Of a stretch of DNA of 64,000 nucleotides, positions 37,668 through 46,199 are shown in pieces. Position 1 is the stretch's first letter. Each line of letters begins with the position of its first letter. Origin of the DNA: Candidatus Thorarchaeota archaeon MP8T_1. GTDB lineage: Archaea > Asgardarchaeota > Thorarchaeia > Thorarchaeales > Thorarchaeaceae. Under the pieces are notes generated by a model. That model was not told where the DNA came from, ran no database searches, and worked only from the letters and a program-made list of their open reading frames with translations. The position numbers and the translations under genes are program-made. The stretch covers positions 31,347 to 95,346 of the forward strand of contig PJER01000010.1 of the NCBI GenBank assembly GCA_002825465.1, in the 5' to 3' direction.

Positions 37668-38966
37668 GTGTTACGAATGGCTGTCACATTTTACTTGGAA
37701 ACCTATGGCTGTTCACTTAACTCCGCAGATTCCGATATTATTGTGGGAATATTGACAACCGCTGGCGCAACTCAAGTAAAATCGCCTGAAAAAGCAAATA
37801 TTATCATACTTAACACATGTGGAGTAAAGGAACCTACCGAAGATCGAATAATCAGCAGACTTGAAATATTATCTGTTGGGACTACCCCCGTCATTGTGGC
37901 AGGCTGTCTTCCAAAGATATCACTGCCCAGAATTGAGAATGCAATTCCTAACTATGCAGCAATTATCGGACCACAATCAATCGAATCTCTGAAGGAACTA
38001 CTACCTCGAATTCTTAGAGGCGAAACAGGTATTGTTCACCTTGATTCTGCAGATGAATCCAAACTGAAATGGTTAGAAGGGCCTCCAGGCAGTGTAATAT
38101 GTACTATACCTGTATGTGAAGGTTGTCTAGGTAATTGCGCTTATTGTGCAGTACGTTTTGCTAGAGGATCTGTCAAAAGTCATACAAAGCGTGAGGTCTT
38201 CAATACAGTAGAACGGTGTGTTCACTCGGGCTATCGTGAGATACGAATTACATCCCAAGATTTGGGGACTTATGGTGTAGATATTGCTAGTAACCTTATT
38301 GAATTAGTTACAATGATTGACAAGGTTGATGGGCCACACAAATTCAGATTGGGAATGTTCAATCCTAATTTGGTCTTAGACTCGATAGGCGAATTAGTTC
38401 AGGTTATGAAATCAGACCATTTCTTCAAATTCTTTCATATCCCTCTTCAATCAGGAAGTAATGATATTCTCAATGCGATGGGACGGAAGTACACAGTTAA
38501 AGAATGGGAACATATAGTTAACACAGTGCGAAAATCTTTCACATATTCAACAATAGCCACAGACATCATTGTTGGATTTCCTGGTGAAACTGATGCTGAT
38601 TTTGAACTTACAATGGATTTGATTGCTAAAATCCGACCTCCCGTAGTCAATATCTCTAAGTATGGTGATAGGCCAGGAACTAAGGCATCATCCGCTCAAA
38701 ATAAAGTAGACACCTCGGTAAAAAAGAATCGTAGTCGACGATTAACCAAGTTGGTCAATAAGATTCTCGAAGAGAATAACAGGTCGTGGGTTGGTTGGAT
38801 CGGTCCCATCATAGTTACCGAGAAGGGTTCACGAGGTGGATTTCTCTGTCGCAATGATTCATACAAACCTATTATAATCACTGATGAAATCGAGCTTGGT
38901 GAAACAGTCACTGTTCGGATAGTGAATGCTGAGAGAACACATCTAATTGGTGAAATTATTTCCTAG
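37668..38966 (+). CDS. tRNA t6A37 methylthiotransferase, archaeal e-MtaB/CDKAL1 type
   Basis: A 432-residue radical SAM methylthiotransferase. The N-terminal MTTase domain has YLETYGCSLN, INTCGVKEPTED-like ILNTCGVKEPTED and VAGCLPK, the three cysteines of the auxiliary cluster. The radical SAM motif is CEGCLGNCAYC. The C-terminal part is a TRAM domain. It converts t6A to ms2t6A at position 37 of ANN-decoding tRNAs. GTG 37668 or ATG 37677 could be the start. It follows the MoaD-like gene with no gap. Confidence 0.88.
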   Translation: MLRMAVTFYLETYGCSLNSADSDIIVGILTTAGATQVKSPEKANIIILNTCGVKEPTEDRIISRLEILSVGTTPVIVAGCLPKISLPRIENAIPNYAAIIGPQSIESLKELLPRILRGETGIVHLDSADESKLKWLEGPPGSVICTIPVCEGCLGNCAYCAVRFARGSVKSHTKREVFNTVERCVHSGYREIRITSQDLGTYGVDIASNLIELVTMIDKVDGPHKFRLGMFNPNLVLDSIGELVQVMKSDHFFKFFHIPLQSGSNDILNAMGRKYTVKEWEHIVNTVRKSFTYSTIATDIIVGFPGETDADFELTMDLIAKIRPPVVNISKYGDRPGTKASSAQNKVDTSVKKNRSRRLTKLVNKILEENNRSWVGWIGPIIVTEKGSRGGFLCRNDSYKPIIITDEIELGETVTVRIVNAERTHLIGEIIS

Positions 38967-39918
38967 GTTCAATGTTAATATCCACAACTTTTCCTGTATT
39001 TGCGCTTTTTCTGGCTGCCTCTACAACCTGAAGAGCCTTTAATGCATCATCAACACTCACTTTAGGAGTCTTTCCAGTCTTGACGCAGGATACAAAATCA
39101 TTGAGAACTTCCCTGACAGGTTCTCCGTATACTTTGATAGTTGCTCCCCTCTCGGGTAGTTTTATAGTATCACTAGCAGCCATTGGGGCTTGATCCAGAT
39201 GTTGTATTTTGATTATTTGACCAAATAAGTCAAGCAACAATGAACCCTTACTACCTGAAACATCCATGTACCTTCTTCGACCTGCATATTGGCGGGAGAG
39301 ATGGAAGAAATGCTCTGAACCTGATTCAAAATTAATCATGACAGTCCCATTATTGAAAATACCACTCTCTTTGCTACTCTGTGCGTAGAGTTTAGCTTTA
39401 CCATGACTGATTCTTGCCATGATATCAAAGTCGTGAACTCCTATATCTTCAAAGACATCACCCAGAGAAGGAATTCTTGCTGGTGGAACAAATCCTCTTC
39501 TATCATGAATTACTGTTCTTGGAATACCGATAGCATCAGTTCTGATTAATTCCAACGCTTTACCTACAATTGGGTTGTATATTTCAGAGTGACAAACAAG
39601 AGTAACTATTCCTTTCTTTTTAACAACATCTCCAACTTTCATTCCATCTTCGAATGTGCTAGCTAATGGTTTTTCAATCAGTAATCCTCGAACACCATCA
39701 CATTCTGATGCAATTCTCTTTGCAATCTCTGCATGAGTAAATGTAGGAGTGGCAATGACTAGTGCGTCTGGATTGGTTTCCTCAACTAAAGTCATACAAT
39801 CATCAAAGGCGGGAACATTGTACATTTCTGCAGCACTCTTTGCAACATCAAGCGCAGAATCAGCAATACCAACTAAGACATTCAAATCATTCAATATTCT
39901 TGCATGAATCTTTCCCAT
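38956..39918 (-). CDS. Gfo/Idh/MocA family oxidoreductase, N-terminus uncertain
   Basis: An NAD(P)-dependent sugar oxidoreductase: VLVGIADSALDVAKSAAEMY, VIATPTFTHAEIAKR, LLIEKPLA and DIGVHDFDIMARIS fit the family. The ATG at 39918 starts in the middle of the Rossmann glycine motif; the frame upstream reads KIGIIGAGN before it, completing GxGxxG, but offers no ATG, GTG or TTG before a stop at 39967-39969. So the true start is non-canonical (ATT or ATA) or there is an upstream sequence error. It converges with the methylthiotransferase gene by 11 bases. Confidence 0.78.
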   Translation of the reverse strand: MGKIHARILNDLNVLVGIADSALDVAKSAAEMYNVPAFDDCMTLVEETNPDALVIATPTFTHAEIAKRIASECDGVRGLLIEKPLASTFEDGMKVGDVVKKKGIVTLVCHSEIYNPIVGKALELIRTDAIGIPRTVIHDRRGFVPPARIPSLGDVFEDIGVHDFDIMARISHGKAKLYAQSSKESGIFNNGTVMINFESGSEHFFHLSRQYAGRRRYMDVSGSKGSLLLDLFGQIIKIQHLDQAPMAASDTIKLPERGATIKVYGEPVREVLNDFVSCVKTGKTPKVSVDDALKALQVVEAARKSANTGKVVDINIEPRK

Positions 39919-39969
39919 ATTTCCGGCGCCTATGATTCCAATTTTTAATAATGATGACGTTTTGGTTCA

Positions 39970-40163
39970 CCCCAGACATTCTCAAACTGTCCTCAATGAG
40001 TTTCTTCCTTTATACATTGTCATGAGTCATCTGACCTATCTGGTTAAATTCAGATATACCACAGTTTTTCCATTTTGATATACTAAATTGACGATTTCTT
40101 TCATGATGACCTTATATCTCATCTAATGTACATACTAATGGAACTAAAGTTACACGCCCTGAG
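39970..40163. other. Gene-free spacer with no recognised feature
   Basis: AT-rich spacer left of the structured region at 40164-40288. No coding frame, terminator or repeat that I can support. Confidence 0.3.
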
Positions 40164-40288
40164 CGATCCCTCCTCTTTGGATCGTACACATGCTACATCC
40201 CTTTGTAGCATTCACAGACAAACTCCCTCCCCCGGACCCACCCGTGGACCCAGTACGCTTCTGCCTCTACCGTGCTGTGGGTGGGTCC
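40164..40288. ncRNA. GC-rich run of hairpins, candidate structured RNA
   Basis: Three consecutive stems in a gene-free spacer that is GC-richer than its surroundings: cgatcc/ggatcg (40164-40184), atgctac/gtagcat (40190-40211) and ggacccaccc/gggtgggtcc (40234-40288), the last enclosing an inner stem agtacg/cgtgct. Loop sequences are ccctcct-like on this strand and aggagg-like on the other. Orientation and identity are unknown; it is not a tRNA, and I could not match it to SRP or RNase P RNA. Confidence 0.4.
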
Positions 40289-40334
40289 ATTCACTTGTGT
40301 TGGTTATTTCGTATTAATGAGCCGCAGTACAAAG

Positions 40335-40498
40335 TACTTAAGCGTCCAATTTCGAAATTTATGTGCAGGTATACGGAAAGCGGATAGTCTTTTCTATCAT
40401 CGGAATTGTCGAGAGAATTTTTTTCAGCATCGCAAATTTGACAGAAGGATACACTAGTTTTAGCGACTTGCAAATATCGCATTGGCGAGTGAATAACA
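40335..40498 (+). promoter_or_regulatory. Promoter and long conserved leader of RGG protein 1
   Basis: TATA-like tacttaag (40335-40342) in the sequence gtacttaagc, followed by about 130 transcribed bases before the ATG. A 27-base stretch at 40390-40416 is identical to 46092-46118 upstream of the paralogue, and several shorter blocks also match. The leader is too long for an ordinary archaeal 5' end and is a candidate regulatory element. Confidence 0.6.
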
Positions 40499-41071
40499 AT
40501 GAGTTATGAAGAACGTGAGCCTATTGAGGCTACTGTGGCTGAACTTAAGCCTCGAATGAAAAATATCACCATTTCCTTTAAGGTGGTCAGTATCGGTGAA
40601 CAACGCGAAATTGAGTCACGAAACGATGGATCCTCCCACCGTGTCTGTGATGTCACCGTTGGTGACTCCAGTGGAATTGTACAAGTTCCACTCTGGGATG
40701 AAACAATAGATGCAATTGAAGAAGGTTCAACCTACAATCTGACTAATGGATATACTGGTCTTTTCCATGGAAACTTACGTCTAAACGTAGGTAAATACGG
40801 AAAACTCGAGGTATCTGATAATGCCATCGAAGAGGTTAACATGGAAGTTGATATGTCTGCTGAAGAGCACCCAGACGACCGCCCGCGTAGAAGCTATGGT
40901 GGAGGCGGTGGACGTGGTGGCTATGGTGGCAACCGAGGTGGCGGCTATGGCGGAGGCGGATACAGCCGTGGTGGCAACCGTGATCGACGAGGTGGCGGTG
41001 GCGGTGGCGGTTATAGCGACGGTGGCTATGGTGGCCGAGACCGAAGTGGCGACAGACGTCGTCGCTACTAG
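40499..41071 (+). CDS. OB-fold single-stranded nucleic acid-binding protein with RGG tail, copy 1
   Basis: A 190-residue protein. Residues 5-115 form an OB fold of the archaeal SSB/SOSS-B1 type (ATVAELKPRMKNITISFKVVSIGE, VGDSSGIVQVPLWDETID, NGYTGLFHGNLRLNVGKYGKLE). Residues 130-190 are arginine/glycine-rich (RGGYGG and GGYGG repeats), a typical single-stranded RNA/DNA-binding and condensation tail. It is about 85 percent identical in the OB region to the protein at 46200. The tail is GC-rich compared with flanking DNA. Likely roles are RNA or ssDNA binding. Confidence 0.85.
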   Translation: MSYEEREPIEATVAELKPRMKNITISFKVVSIGEQREIESRNDGSSHRVCDVTVGDSSGIVQVPLWDETIDAIEEGSTYNLTNGYTGLFHGNLRLNVGKYGKLEVSDNAIEEVNMEVDMSAEEHPDDRPRRSYGGGGGRGGYGGNRGGGYGGGGYSRGGNRDRRGGGGGGGYSDGGYGGRDRSGDRRRRY

Positions 41072-41116
41072 ATTACTAGTCTAGAGTCATTCTAACACAG
41101 CAATAGCTGTTTCATT

Positions 41117-41157
41117 GTGGGCAATCGTTTTGATTGCTCACAAAATTCTTTTTTTTG
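41117..41157 (+). terminator. Hairpin terminator after RGG protein 1
   Basis: Stem gtgggcaatc/gattgctcac around a gtttt loop, then aaaattcttttttttgg. A closely related hairpin follows the second paralogue at 46824. Confidence 0.7.
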
Positions 41158-41261
41158 GGAAATCTCAACTTGAACATCTATAATGCTAGAACAGGGATGA
41201 AACCCCGCGTGGTCCATTAAATCTTAATACTCCAGTGTGTGATTTTCTTTATGTGAATATA

Positions 41262-41597
41262 ATGAACGTTGAACCATATCCCTTCTGTATCAAAGATTTG
41301 CCCAAAGCGATTATTCCGATGCAAGGAGTTCAAGCATGGATTGCACAAGGGATCACCTTCCAAGTTGCTTTTTTCGAGATTGAACCTATAGGTATTGTAC
41401 CGCCACACAAACATGGTGCACAATATGGTTTTGTAATTGAAGGTGAGATGCAACTCACTATTGGAGATGTAACGAAACTCTACAAGCAAGGAGACTCCTA
41501 CTATATTCCAGAGGGAGTTGTTCACTCTGCAGAGTTCAAGACTTTTACTCGAGTGATGGACTTCTTTGCTGAACCCACAAGATATGAATCTGAATAA
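41262..41597 (+). CDS. Cupin-domain protein
   Basis: A 111-residue single-domain cupin: PPHKHGAQYGFVIEGEMQLTIG has the HxH and E metal ligands, and DSYYIPEGVVHSA the final histidine. Metal-binding cupins include isomerases, dioxygenases and sugar enzymes; nothing here narrows it. ATG 41262 is preferred to GTG 41235. Confidence 0.8.
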   Translation: MNVEPYPFCIKDLPKAIIPMQGVQAWIAQGITFQVAFFEIEPIGIVPPHKHGAQYGFVIEGEMQLTIGDVTKLYKQGDSYYIPEGVVHSAEFKTFTRVMDFFAEPTRYESE

Positions 41598-41610
41598 ATC
41601 AGAGTGGGAT

Positions 41611-41626
41611 GGAGAGCAAGATTTGA
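41611..41626 (-). repeat. Decayed tRNA-Leu 3'-end fragment 1
   Basis: ggagagcaagatttga matches 14 of 16 bases of the tRNA-Leu (GAG) 3' end at 46915-46936 (ggagggcgagatttga), in the same orientation. It lies just after the cupin stop codon. Confidence 0.45.
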
Positions 41627-41656
41627 TAAAGAAGTGAAGCACTAATTATAGTCAAA

Positions 41657-42112
41657 ATGACAGAAAGCAATCATTTTGATATATGCAAGAAGTGTGGTGG
41701 ATACTGCTGTACAATGGGAGGCGCTCTTGCAACAAAGTCTGAAGTGGACAGAGTAGTGCAGGCTGGGTACTCGAATAAGTTCATTGAAATCACGGAGAAT
41801 TGCTATATTACTGATTTTGAAAAGGACCTGTCTTGTTCCTACCTCAAAGATTCTGTATGTGAGATTTATCCAGTCCGTCCCTTACTCTGCCAGAAATATC
41901 CTATTTTCTCGACAGATGGAGAAGAGCATTACTTAGTGCATTGCCCCTTGACCCAGTACCTTTCAAAGGATGATATTGATCAGTGTCTTGCTACTGCATC
42001 AGCAGTTCCTGAAGAATTATTCACGTCTGTTCAACGATTCATGGCTCCTTTCGGTGCAAAAATCGATGAACGAATGAGGAAATTCAAGATGGAACGAATT
42101 GAACTAGAATAA
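41657..42112 (+). CDS. YkgJ-family cysteine-cluster protein
   Basis: A 151-residue protein with eight conserved cysteines in the pattern of the YkgJ/UPF0153 zinc- or iron-chelating family: CKKCGGYCCTMGG, SCSYL, CEIYPVRPLLCQKYPIF, HCPL. Function is unassigned in the family; a redox or metal role is possible. It converges with the Eis-like gene (2-base gap). Confidence 0.8.
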   Translation: MTESNHFDICKKCGGYCCTMGGALATKSEVDRVVQAGYSNKFIEITENCYITDFEKDLSCSYLKDSVCEIYPVRPLLCQKYPIFSTDGEEHYLVHCPLTQYLSKDDIDQCLATASAVPEELFTSVQRFMAPFGAKIDERMRKFKMERIELE

Positions 42113-42114
42113 AA

Positions 42115-43308
42115 TCAGAAATCTTCTGATAACCATGGTGTGGCTTTAGGGAACCACTGTATGAATTCTGATGGAAGTTCTCCTTTCAACCACCCAAGTC
42201 GTTTCATTTGGTCTTGATTTAGAGTTCCATAGAGCAATGAGGTCAATCCCTCGATGGATACTGTTGTAGAACATTCTTCCTCTACCCTTTTCACATTAAG
42301 TACTCCATTATTCTCTATGAATTTGTAAGTGCCATTATTCCATGTACAATTAGCATCAGTTATTTCGACAAGCGCCTCTCCCTTTTGCTTAGCTAATTGC
42401 CCGTTGAAACTTTCTTCGACATTGATTATTCGAGCCATTGAAACTATGTGACCAGTCGTCTTTGGAGTATGTATTCCTGATGTCCAGTGGTAATAGTCAT
42501 CAATTCTGGGTGATAGCATTATCTTTGCCTTTATGATCTGGTCTGCATGCCCGTAAAGATAGGAGAATAATGCATCTCTGCCTTCTAGAGTGGACCACAA
42601 TGCTTCGATTATTGATATCTCTCCAGGTTCTGCCCATGAATGACCTTCTCCATACCCCTTTATCGAGTAATACATGAATCCTTCAGGATTGGTTTGTGGA
42701 TTGCGAGCAATTACTATCTTGCTCCTGATGTTTGCAACCTTCTCCTTCCACCGTGTTTCCCCTCTCTCAACTGCGCCATGTGTTTGATTTACTACATGTT
42801 CATGCAGTTGCTTCCAGGCTGCTACTGCACCTTCACCTTCCTCCCGTTTAACCGTGTACCCCAGAGGTCTCTCGATATGTGCAAAATTCTTCGGATTGAC
42901 TTCAAGTATTTGAGTAGGTGGTATCTTTGTGTACCCAAGTGCTCCATAGAACTGATCTTTGAATGGATACAATGTACTCGTTGCATATTCCTCTGAGTTA
43001 AGATCCTCCAATATCTTCAGCATCAAAGAATGAACAAAACCTTGCCGGCGGAATTCAGGAGCGCTTGATACCATTCCGATTCCTGCCATTCTCTTCATTT
43101 GCCCTCTGATGTTTTGTTTGAATGGGTGAACTCGTGCTGCTGCTGTCGGTACATCGTCATGCAGATGGATATAGCACTCTTGGATTATCCTTCCTAGATT
43201 CTCCCTGAATCTTTCTAGAGAACTCTCGGGGACACTATAGGCATATGCATCCAGTTGAAGAATTGATTCGATATCATCTTCAGTGCAGGGTCTGATGATA
43301 TTGGTCAT
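42115..43308 (-). CDS. Eis-like acetyltransferase (GNAT with SCP2-like domain)
   Basis: A 397-residue protein resembling the Eis family. The N-terminal GNAT domain has FRRQGFVHSLMLKILEDL, the acetyl-CoA loop; a second GNAT-like region follows, and the last 90 residues resemble the SCP2-like C-terminal domain. In bacteria, Eis acetylates aminoglycosides and proteins. Archaeal homologues have no known substrate. The location between tRNA-Leu fragments is consistent with acquisition. Confidence 0.75.
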   Translation of the reverse strand: MTNIIRPCTEDDIESILQLDAYAYSVPESSLERFRENLGRIIQECYIHLHDDVPTAAARVHPFKQNIRGQMKRMAGIGMVSSAPEFRRQGFVHSLMLKILEDLNSEEYATSTLYPFKDQFYGALGYTKIPPTQILEVNPKNFAHIERPLGYTVKREEGEGAVAAWKQLHEHVVNQTHGAVERGETRWKEKVANIRSKIVIARNPQTNPEGFMYYSIKGYGEGHSWAEPGEISIIEALWSTLEGRDALFSYLYGHADQIIKAKIMLSPRIDDYYHWTSGIHTPKTTGHIVSMARIINVEESFNGQLAKQKGEALVEITDANCTWNNGTYKFIENNGVLNVKRVEEECSTTVSIEGLTSLLYGTLNQDQMKRLGWLKGELPSEFIQWFPKATPWLSEDF

Positions 43309-43396
43309 ACTCTTGCTGCATAGTTCATCGCACTAAAAGTTGTCCTTCTCTGTATAAATTTTCAAAAACAATCTGAACTAGACTGTAAAGACACGA

Positions 43397-43408
43397 CGGA
43401 GGGCGAGA
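43397..43408 (-). repeat. tRNA-Leu 3'-end fragment 2 (short)
   Basis: cggagggcgaga is identical to tRNA-Leu 3'-end bases at 46915 onwards (12 of 12), in the same orientation. It lies between the Eis-like gene and the GNAT gene. Confidence 0.4.
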
Positions 43409-43424
43409 ATTCATATTCAAGGTG

Positions 43425-43919
43425 ATGCACACCATAAATCGAATACAATTGACAATAGAAATCGAACATGCAATCGATTCTGATTTGGATGAGATTCTTT
43501 CCCTCGTCAATAGGGTGGTTGCTGAGTGGTTCATCAAGATCATCCCCGAAGAATACTACAAAGAACCGTTTCTATCAAAGAAGCAATTTAGTCAGATGGC
43601 TACTTTCATGGAATTCTTTGTAGTTAGGATAGAAGGACAAATCATTGCTGTTGGATCTTTTAGTTCACGATATGAAGAAACCGCCTGGATTCCATTAATG
43701 CATGTTCATTCCGAGTACCAGAGAATGGGGATTGGAGCTTCCCTAATAGAATTTCTAGAGAAGAAAGCAAAATCCCTCGACTACAAACATATCAAGCTAG
43801 AAACTGATAGTGAAGCAAAGTGGGCAATCAATTTCTATCAGAAACATGGGTATACTGTTTTTCAGAGGGACGAAAATCCATGGGGGTACCATGTCTGGTT
43901 AAAGAAGTCTTTGAGTTAG
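43425..43919 (+). CDS. GNAT acetyltransferase, RimI-like
   Basis: A 164-residue N-acetyltransferase. VHSEYQRMGIGASLIEFLEKKAKS holds the acetyl-CoA pyrophosphate loop (Q/RxxGxG/A) and AINFYQKHGYTVFQRDENPW the conserved C-terminal GNAT strand. The substrate is unknown. I chose ATG 43425; GTG 43422 would add one residue. Confidence 0.85.
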   Translation: MHTINRIQLTIEIEHAIDSDLDEILSLVNRVVAEWFIKIIPEEYYKEPFLSKKQFSQMATFMEFFVVRIEGQIIAVGSFSSRYEETAWIPLMHVHSEYQRMGIGASLIEFLEKKAKSLDYKHIKLETDSEAKWAINFYQKHGYTVFQRDENPWGYHVWLKKSLS

Positions 43920-44031
43920 ATGAAATGGTATCGAAAGAGAAATTTGAGAAGCAAACAACTTTTGGATAATAAAATATTAACTATGGTTAATATTATATAT
44001 ACTAATGCACATGAAAATGTGTGGGATTATT

Positions 44032-44835
44032 TTGAGTAAGAAACCTAGTATCTATCAAATAGTAAACATTCTAGCAATTCTCATTACAATTGTAATCAAT
44101 GCTATAGTAGAGGCGATTCCTCTTAACGGTGTAACGTCAAAAGACGTTTCAGACTACTTCCCCAGTCTATTTACACCACCCGGCTATGTCTTTTCAATAT
44201 GGAGTGTCATTTATACTCTGTTGATCATCTTCATGATATATCAAGCACTTCCAAGTCAAAGGGATGCCTCATATCTTAGACCAACGGCAATATTCTTTGT
44301 AATTGGTGGAGTAATTAATGATTCATGGTTGATTCTATTTCATTATGCATATGCTAACCCTGGTCTCTATGCTGTCACACCAATTCTAATTGGACTGTTC
44401 CTTTTTCTAATGCTCTATACATACACCAAACTCGAGATTGGTAAAGTCAGTGTTCCAATAAAACAAAAAATCGCAGTACACCTTCCAATCAGTGTTTATG
44501 CTGGGTGGGTCTCTGTAGCAGTTATCGCAAATATCGCATCGGTTCTTAATGCCATAATTCCTGGAATTCCAATTGCTACACAAGAAATATGGACTGCACT
44601 CGTAATCATTGTTGCTCTAGCTATCACAATGCTAATGCTTGTACTGCGTAGGGATGCTGCATTTGGGTTAGTAGTAGTATGGGCGGCAGTAGGGATTTCA
44701 ACCGCACAAAGTGCAATACCAATAATCTACTTCTCTGCAATTGGTACAGCACTAATCATTGCGATTGCAATTCTATTGCTTCCAATCGTCACGAGGAAAG
44801 GCTATTCTAATTTCTATCTTCGAGATGAAGAATAG
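44032..44835 (+). CDS. TspO/MBR-like membrane protein
   Basis: A 267-residue integral membrane protein with about eight helices, longer than the 150-160 residues of classic TspO. YFPSLFTPPGYVFSIWSVIYTLL matches the family F.P....F..W...Y pattern. TspO-related proteins bind tetrapyrroles or cholesterol, or act as sensors. The start TTG 44032 is chosen because tattatatat at 43991-44000 looks like a TATA box that would place the transcript start after the ATG at 44005. Confidence 0.65.
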   Translation: MSKKPSIYQIVNILAILITIVINAIVEAIPLNGVTSKDVSDYFPSLFTPPGYVFSIWSVIYTLLIIFMIYQALPSQRDASYLRPTAIFFVIGGVINDSWLILFHYAYANPGLYAVTPILIGLFLFLMLYTYTKLEIGKVSVPIKQKIAVHLPISVYAGWVSVAVIANIASVLNAIIPGIPIATQEIWTALVIIVALAITMLMLVLRRDAAFGLVVVWAAVGISTAQSAIPIIYFSAIGTALIIAIAILLLPIVTRKGYSNFYLRDEE

Positions 44836-44912
44836 GATACGATATTGGAGTGGTGCAAATTCACACCACTCTGCATTATTTTTTATTTTGCTCTTCTCTG
44901 AAATGATAAAGA

Positions 44913-44936
44913 AATGGTGCGGAGGGCGAGATTTGA
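44913..44936 (-). repeat. tRNA-Leu 3'-end fragment 3 (exact 24 bases)
   Basis: A 24-base exact match to the tRNA-Leu 3' end including the encoded CCA (aatggtgcggagg then gcgagatttga). The match stops inside the T-loop. It follows the TspO-like gene. Confidence 0.7.
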
Positions 44937-45015
44937 TTTACCTGTAATAGTTAAACGAAAGTAGCCCGTAGGCTTAAAAGCTGAATAATGACTTTCTCCT
45001 TGAATGTGGTTAGGT

Positions 45016-45420
45016 ATGATTAATGCAGAGGGGAAACTCAGGTTTGGATTTGCCCAGAATGCTTTTGCTCTTATTGAGTTTGCACTTGGTGCGCTCATAG
45101 TTCTAATGGGATTATATGGCTTATTTCCATCACCTCAATTGAATATAATTATCATAATCGGTATATTTGCAACTCTACCATTGATAATCTATCTACCATA
45201 TCTTATGATTAAAGGTGTTCCAATTAGATCTCTTAGTTCCTCAAGATGGGTTGATGTAGTTGCATGTGTTCTGGTGGGCTCCTCTTTGTTTCTCATTGAT
45301 ATTCTAAGTGAAACAGGGATTGCCACTGTAGCTATTATTTGTGGGTCAATTATCGTGGCACACTCTTTTTGGCACACGAAGTTTTCAACTCAAGATAAGA
45401 AGAAGTTTAATGAGCAATAG
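45016..45420 (+). CDS. Small four-helix membrane protein
   Basis: A 134-residue membrane protein (ATG 45016; ATG 45004 is a longer alternative) with hydrophobic stretches near residues 16-36, 44-66, 79-98 and 101-118. No family is recognised. It is flanked by two tRNA-Leu 3'-end fragments. Confidence 0.6.
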   Translation: MINAEGKLRFGFAQNAFALIEFALGALIVLMGLYGLFPSPQLNIIIIIGIFATLPLIIYLPYLMIKGVPIRSLSSSRWVDVVACVLVGSSLFLIDILSETGIATVAIICGSIIVAHSFWHTKFSTQDKKKFNEQ

Positions 45421-45448
45421 AATTGGCTGACTCAGAATAGAAGGAGTT

Positions 45449-45468
45449 GTGCGGAGGGCGAGCTTTGA
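45449..45468 (-). repeat. tRNA-Leu 3'-end fragment 4
   Basis: gtgcggagggcgag plus tttga matches 19 of 20 tRNA-Leu 3'-end bases in the same orientation. It lies 28 bases after the preceding stop codon. Confidence 0.6.
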
Positions 45469-45478
45469 GTGGTTCAAA

Positions 45479-45826
45479 TCATTTCCGAGTCCCATATACT
45501 CCAATCAATACTAACGAATAGAGCACAACTAGAAACATAACTATTGGAACAATCACAATTTGTGAATCCGTCCATATTGGTTCAATCAGTTCTGCAATCA
45601 TTAGTTCATAGATTAGTACTATCGGAATGAAGAACAGGGCACTTACTAAAATCATTATTGTAATTTCTTTTCGAGTAGGTCCAGTTCTTTTTCGTTTCTC
45701 GCGAAGACACAACAATACAAGAAGAGTAAAAATATAGAGTGCACCAATCCCTTCCACCAATCCTGCTGTTGATGGTGAACTCGTATCAAAGATCAATAAC
45801 AACTCAAATATCACTCCATCCGTCAT
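45479..45826 (-). CDS. Small three-helix membrane protein
   Basis: A 115-residue membrane protein with hydrophobic segments near residues 19-39, 55-75 and 88-110 and short polar loops. I recognise no family. It is oriented opposite to its neighbours and sits between tRNA-Leu fragments 4 and 5. Confidence 0.6.
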   Translation of the reverse strand: MTDGVIFELLLIFDTSSPSTAGLVEGIGALYIFTLLVLLCLREKRKRTGPTRKEITIMILVSALFFIPIVLIYELMIAELIEPIWTDSQIVIVPIVMFLVVLYSLVLIGVYGTRK

Positions 45827-45917
45827 AACAAAATTACTTCAACTGCAAATAAATTCACTCTAGGTTTGAAGACCTATCATTTCTCAAACAGGACTCTTTG
45901 AAGAACAAGTGAAAGGT

Positions 45918-45936
45918 GTGTGGAGGGTGAATTTTG
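45918..45936 (-). repeat. tRNA-Leu 3'-end fragment 5 (decayed)
   Basis: gtgtggagggtgaattttg matches 15 of 19 bases of the tRNA-Leu 3' end. The sequence acaagtgaa just left of it also occurs just left of the tRNA gene, which supports common ancestry of the flank. Confidence 0.5.
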
Positions 45937-46043
45937 TTCATATTCTAGGGAATTCTGAATTTCTAAGGTATCATATTATTTTATTTTTCATTGGTATTGC
46001 ATAGAAATGCACCAACTTAGAGAAAATAGACCTTGTATACAAG

Positions 46044-46199
46044 TACTTAAGCATCCAATCCCGGAAATACCTTGCAGGTATACGAGAAGAGTTTTCTATC
46101 ATCGGAATTGTCGAGAGAGTTTTTTCAGCATCGCGAATTTCACAGACGGATACACTAGTTTTGACAACTTGCAGAATCGCAATAAGCGAGTGAATAATA
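46044..46199 (+). promoter_or_regulatory. Promoter and long conserved leader of RGG protein 2
   Basis: TATA-like tacttaag (46044-46051) followed by a leader of about 120-130 bases. It shares with the leader at 40335 a 27-base identical block (46092-46118 here) and the blocks gatacactagtttt and gcgagtgaataa. Confidence 0.6.

Noticed and set aside
40164..40288. RNase P or SRP RNA
   Set aside because: The conserved blocks of those RNAs are not present.
40821..41084. Alternate-frame frame over the RGG tail of copy 1 (and 46549-46821 over copy 2)
   Set aside because: Low-complexity valine/alanine translation produced by reading glycine-rich codons in another frame.
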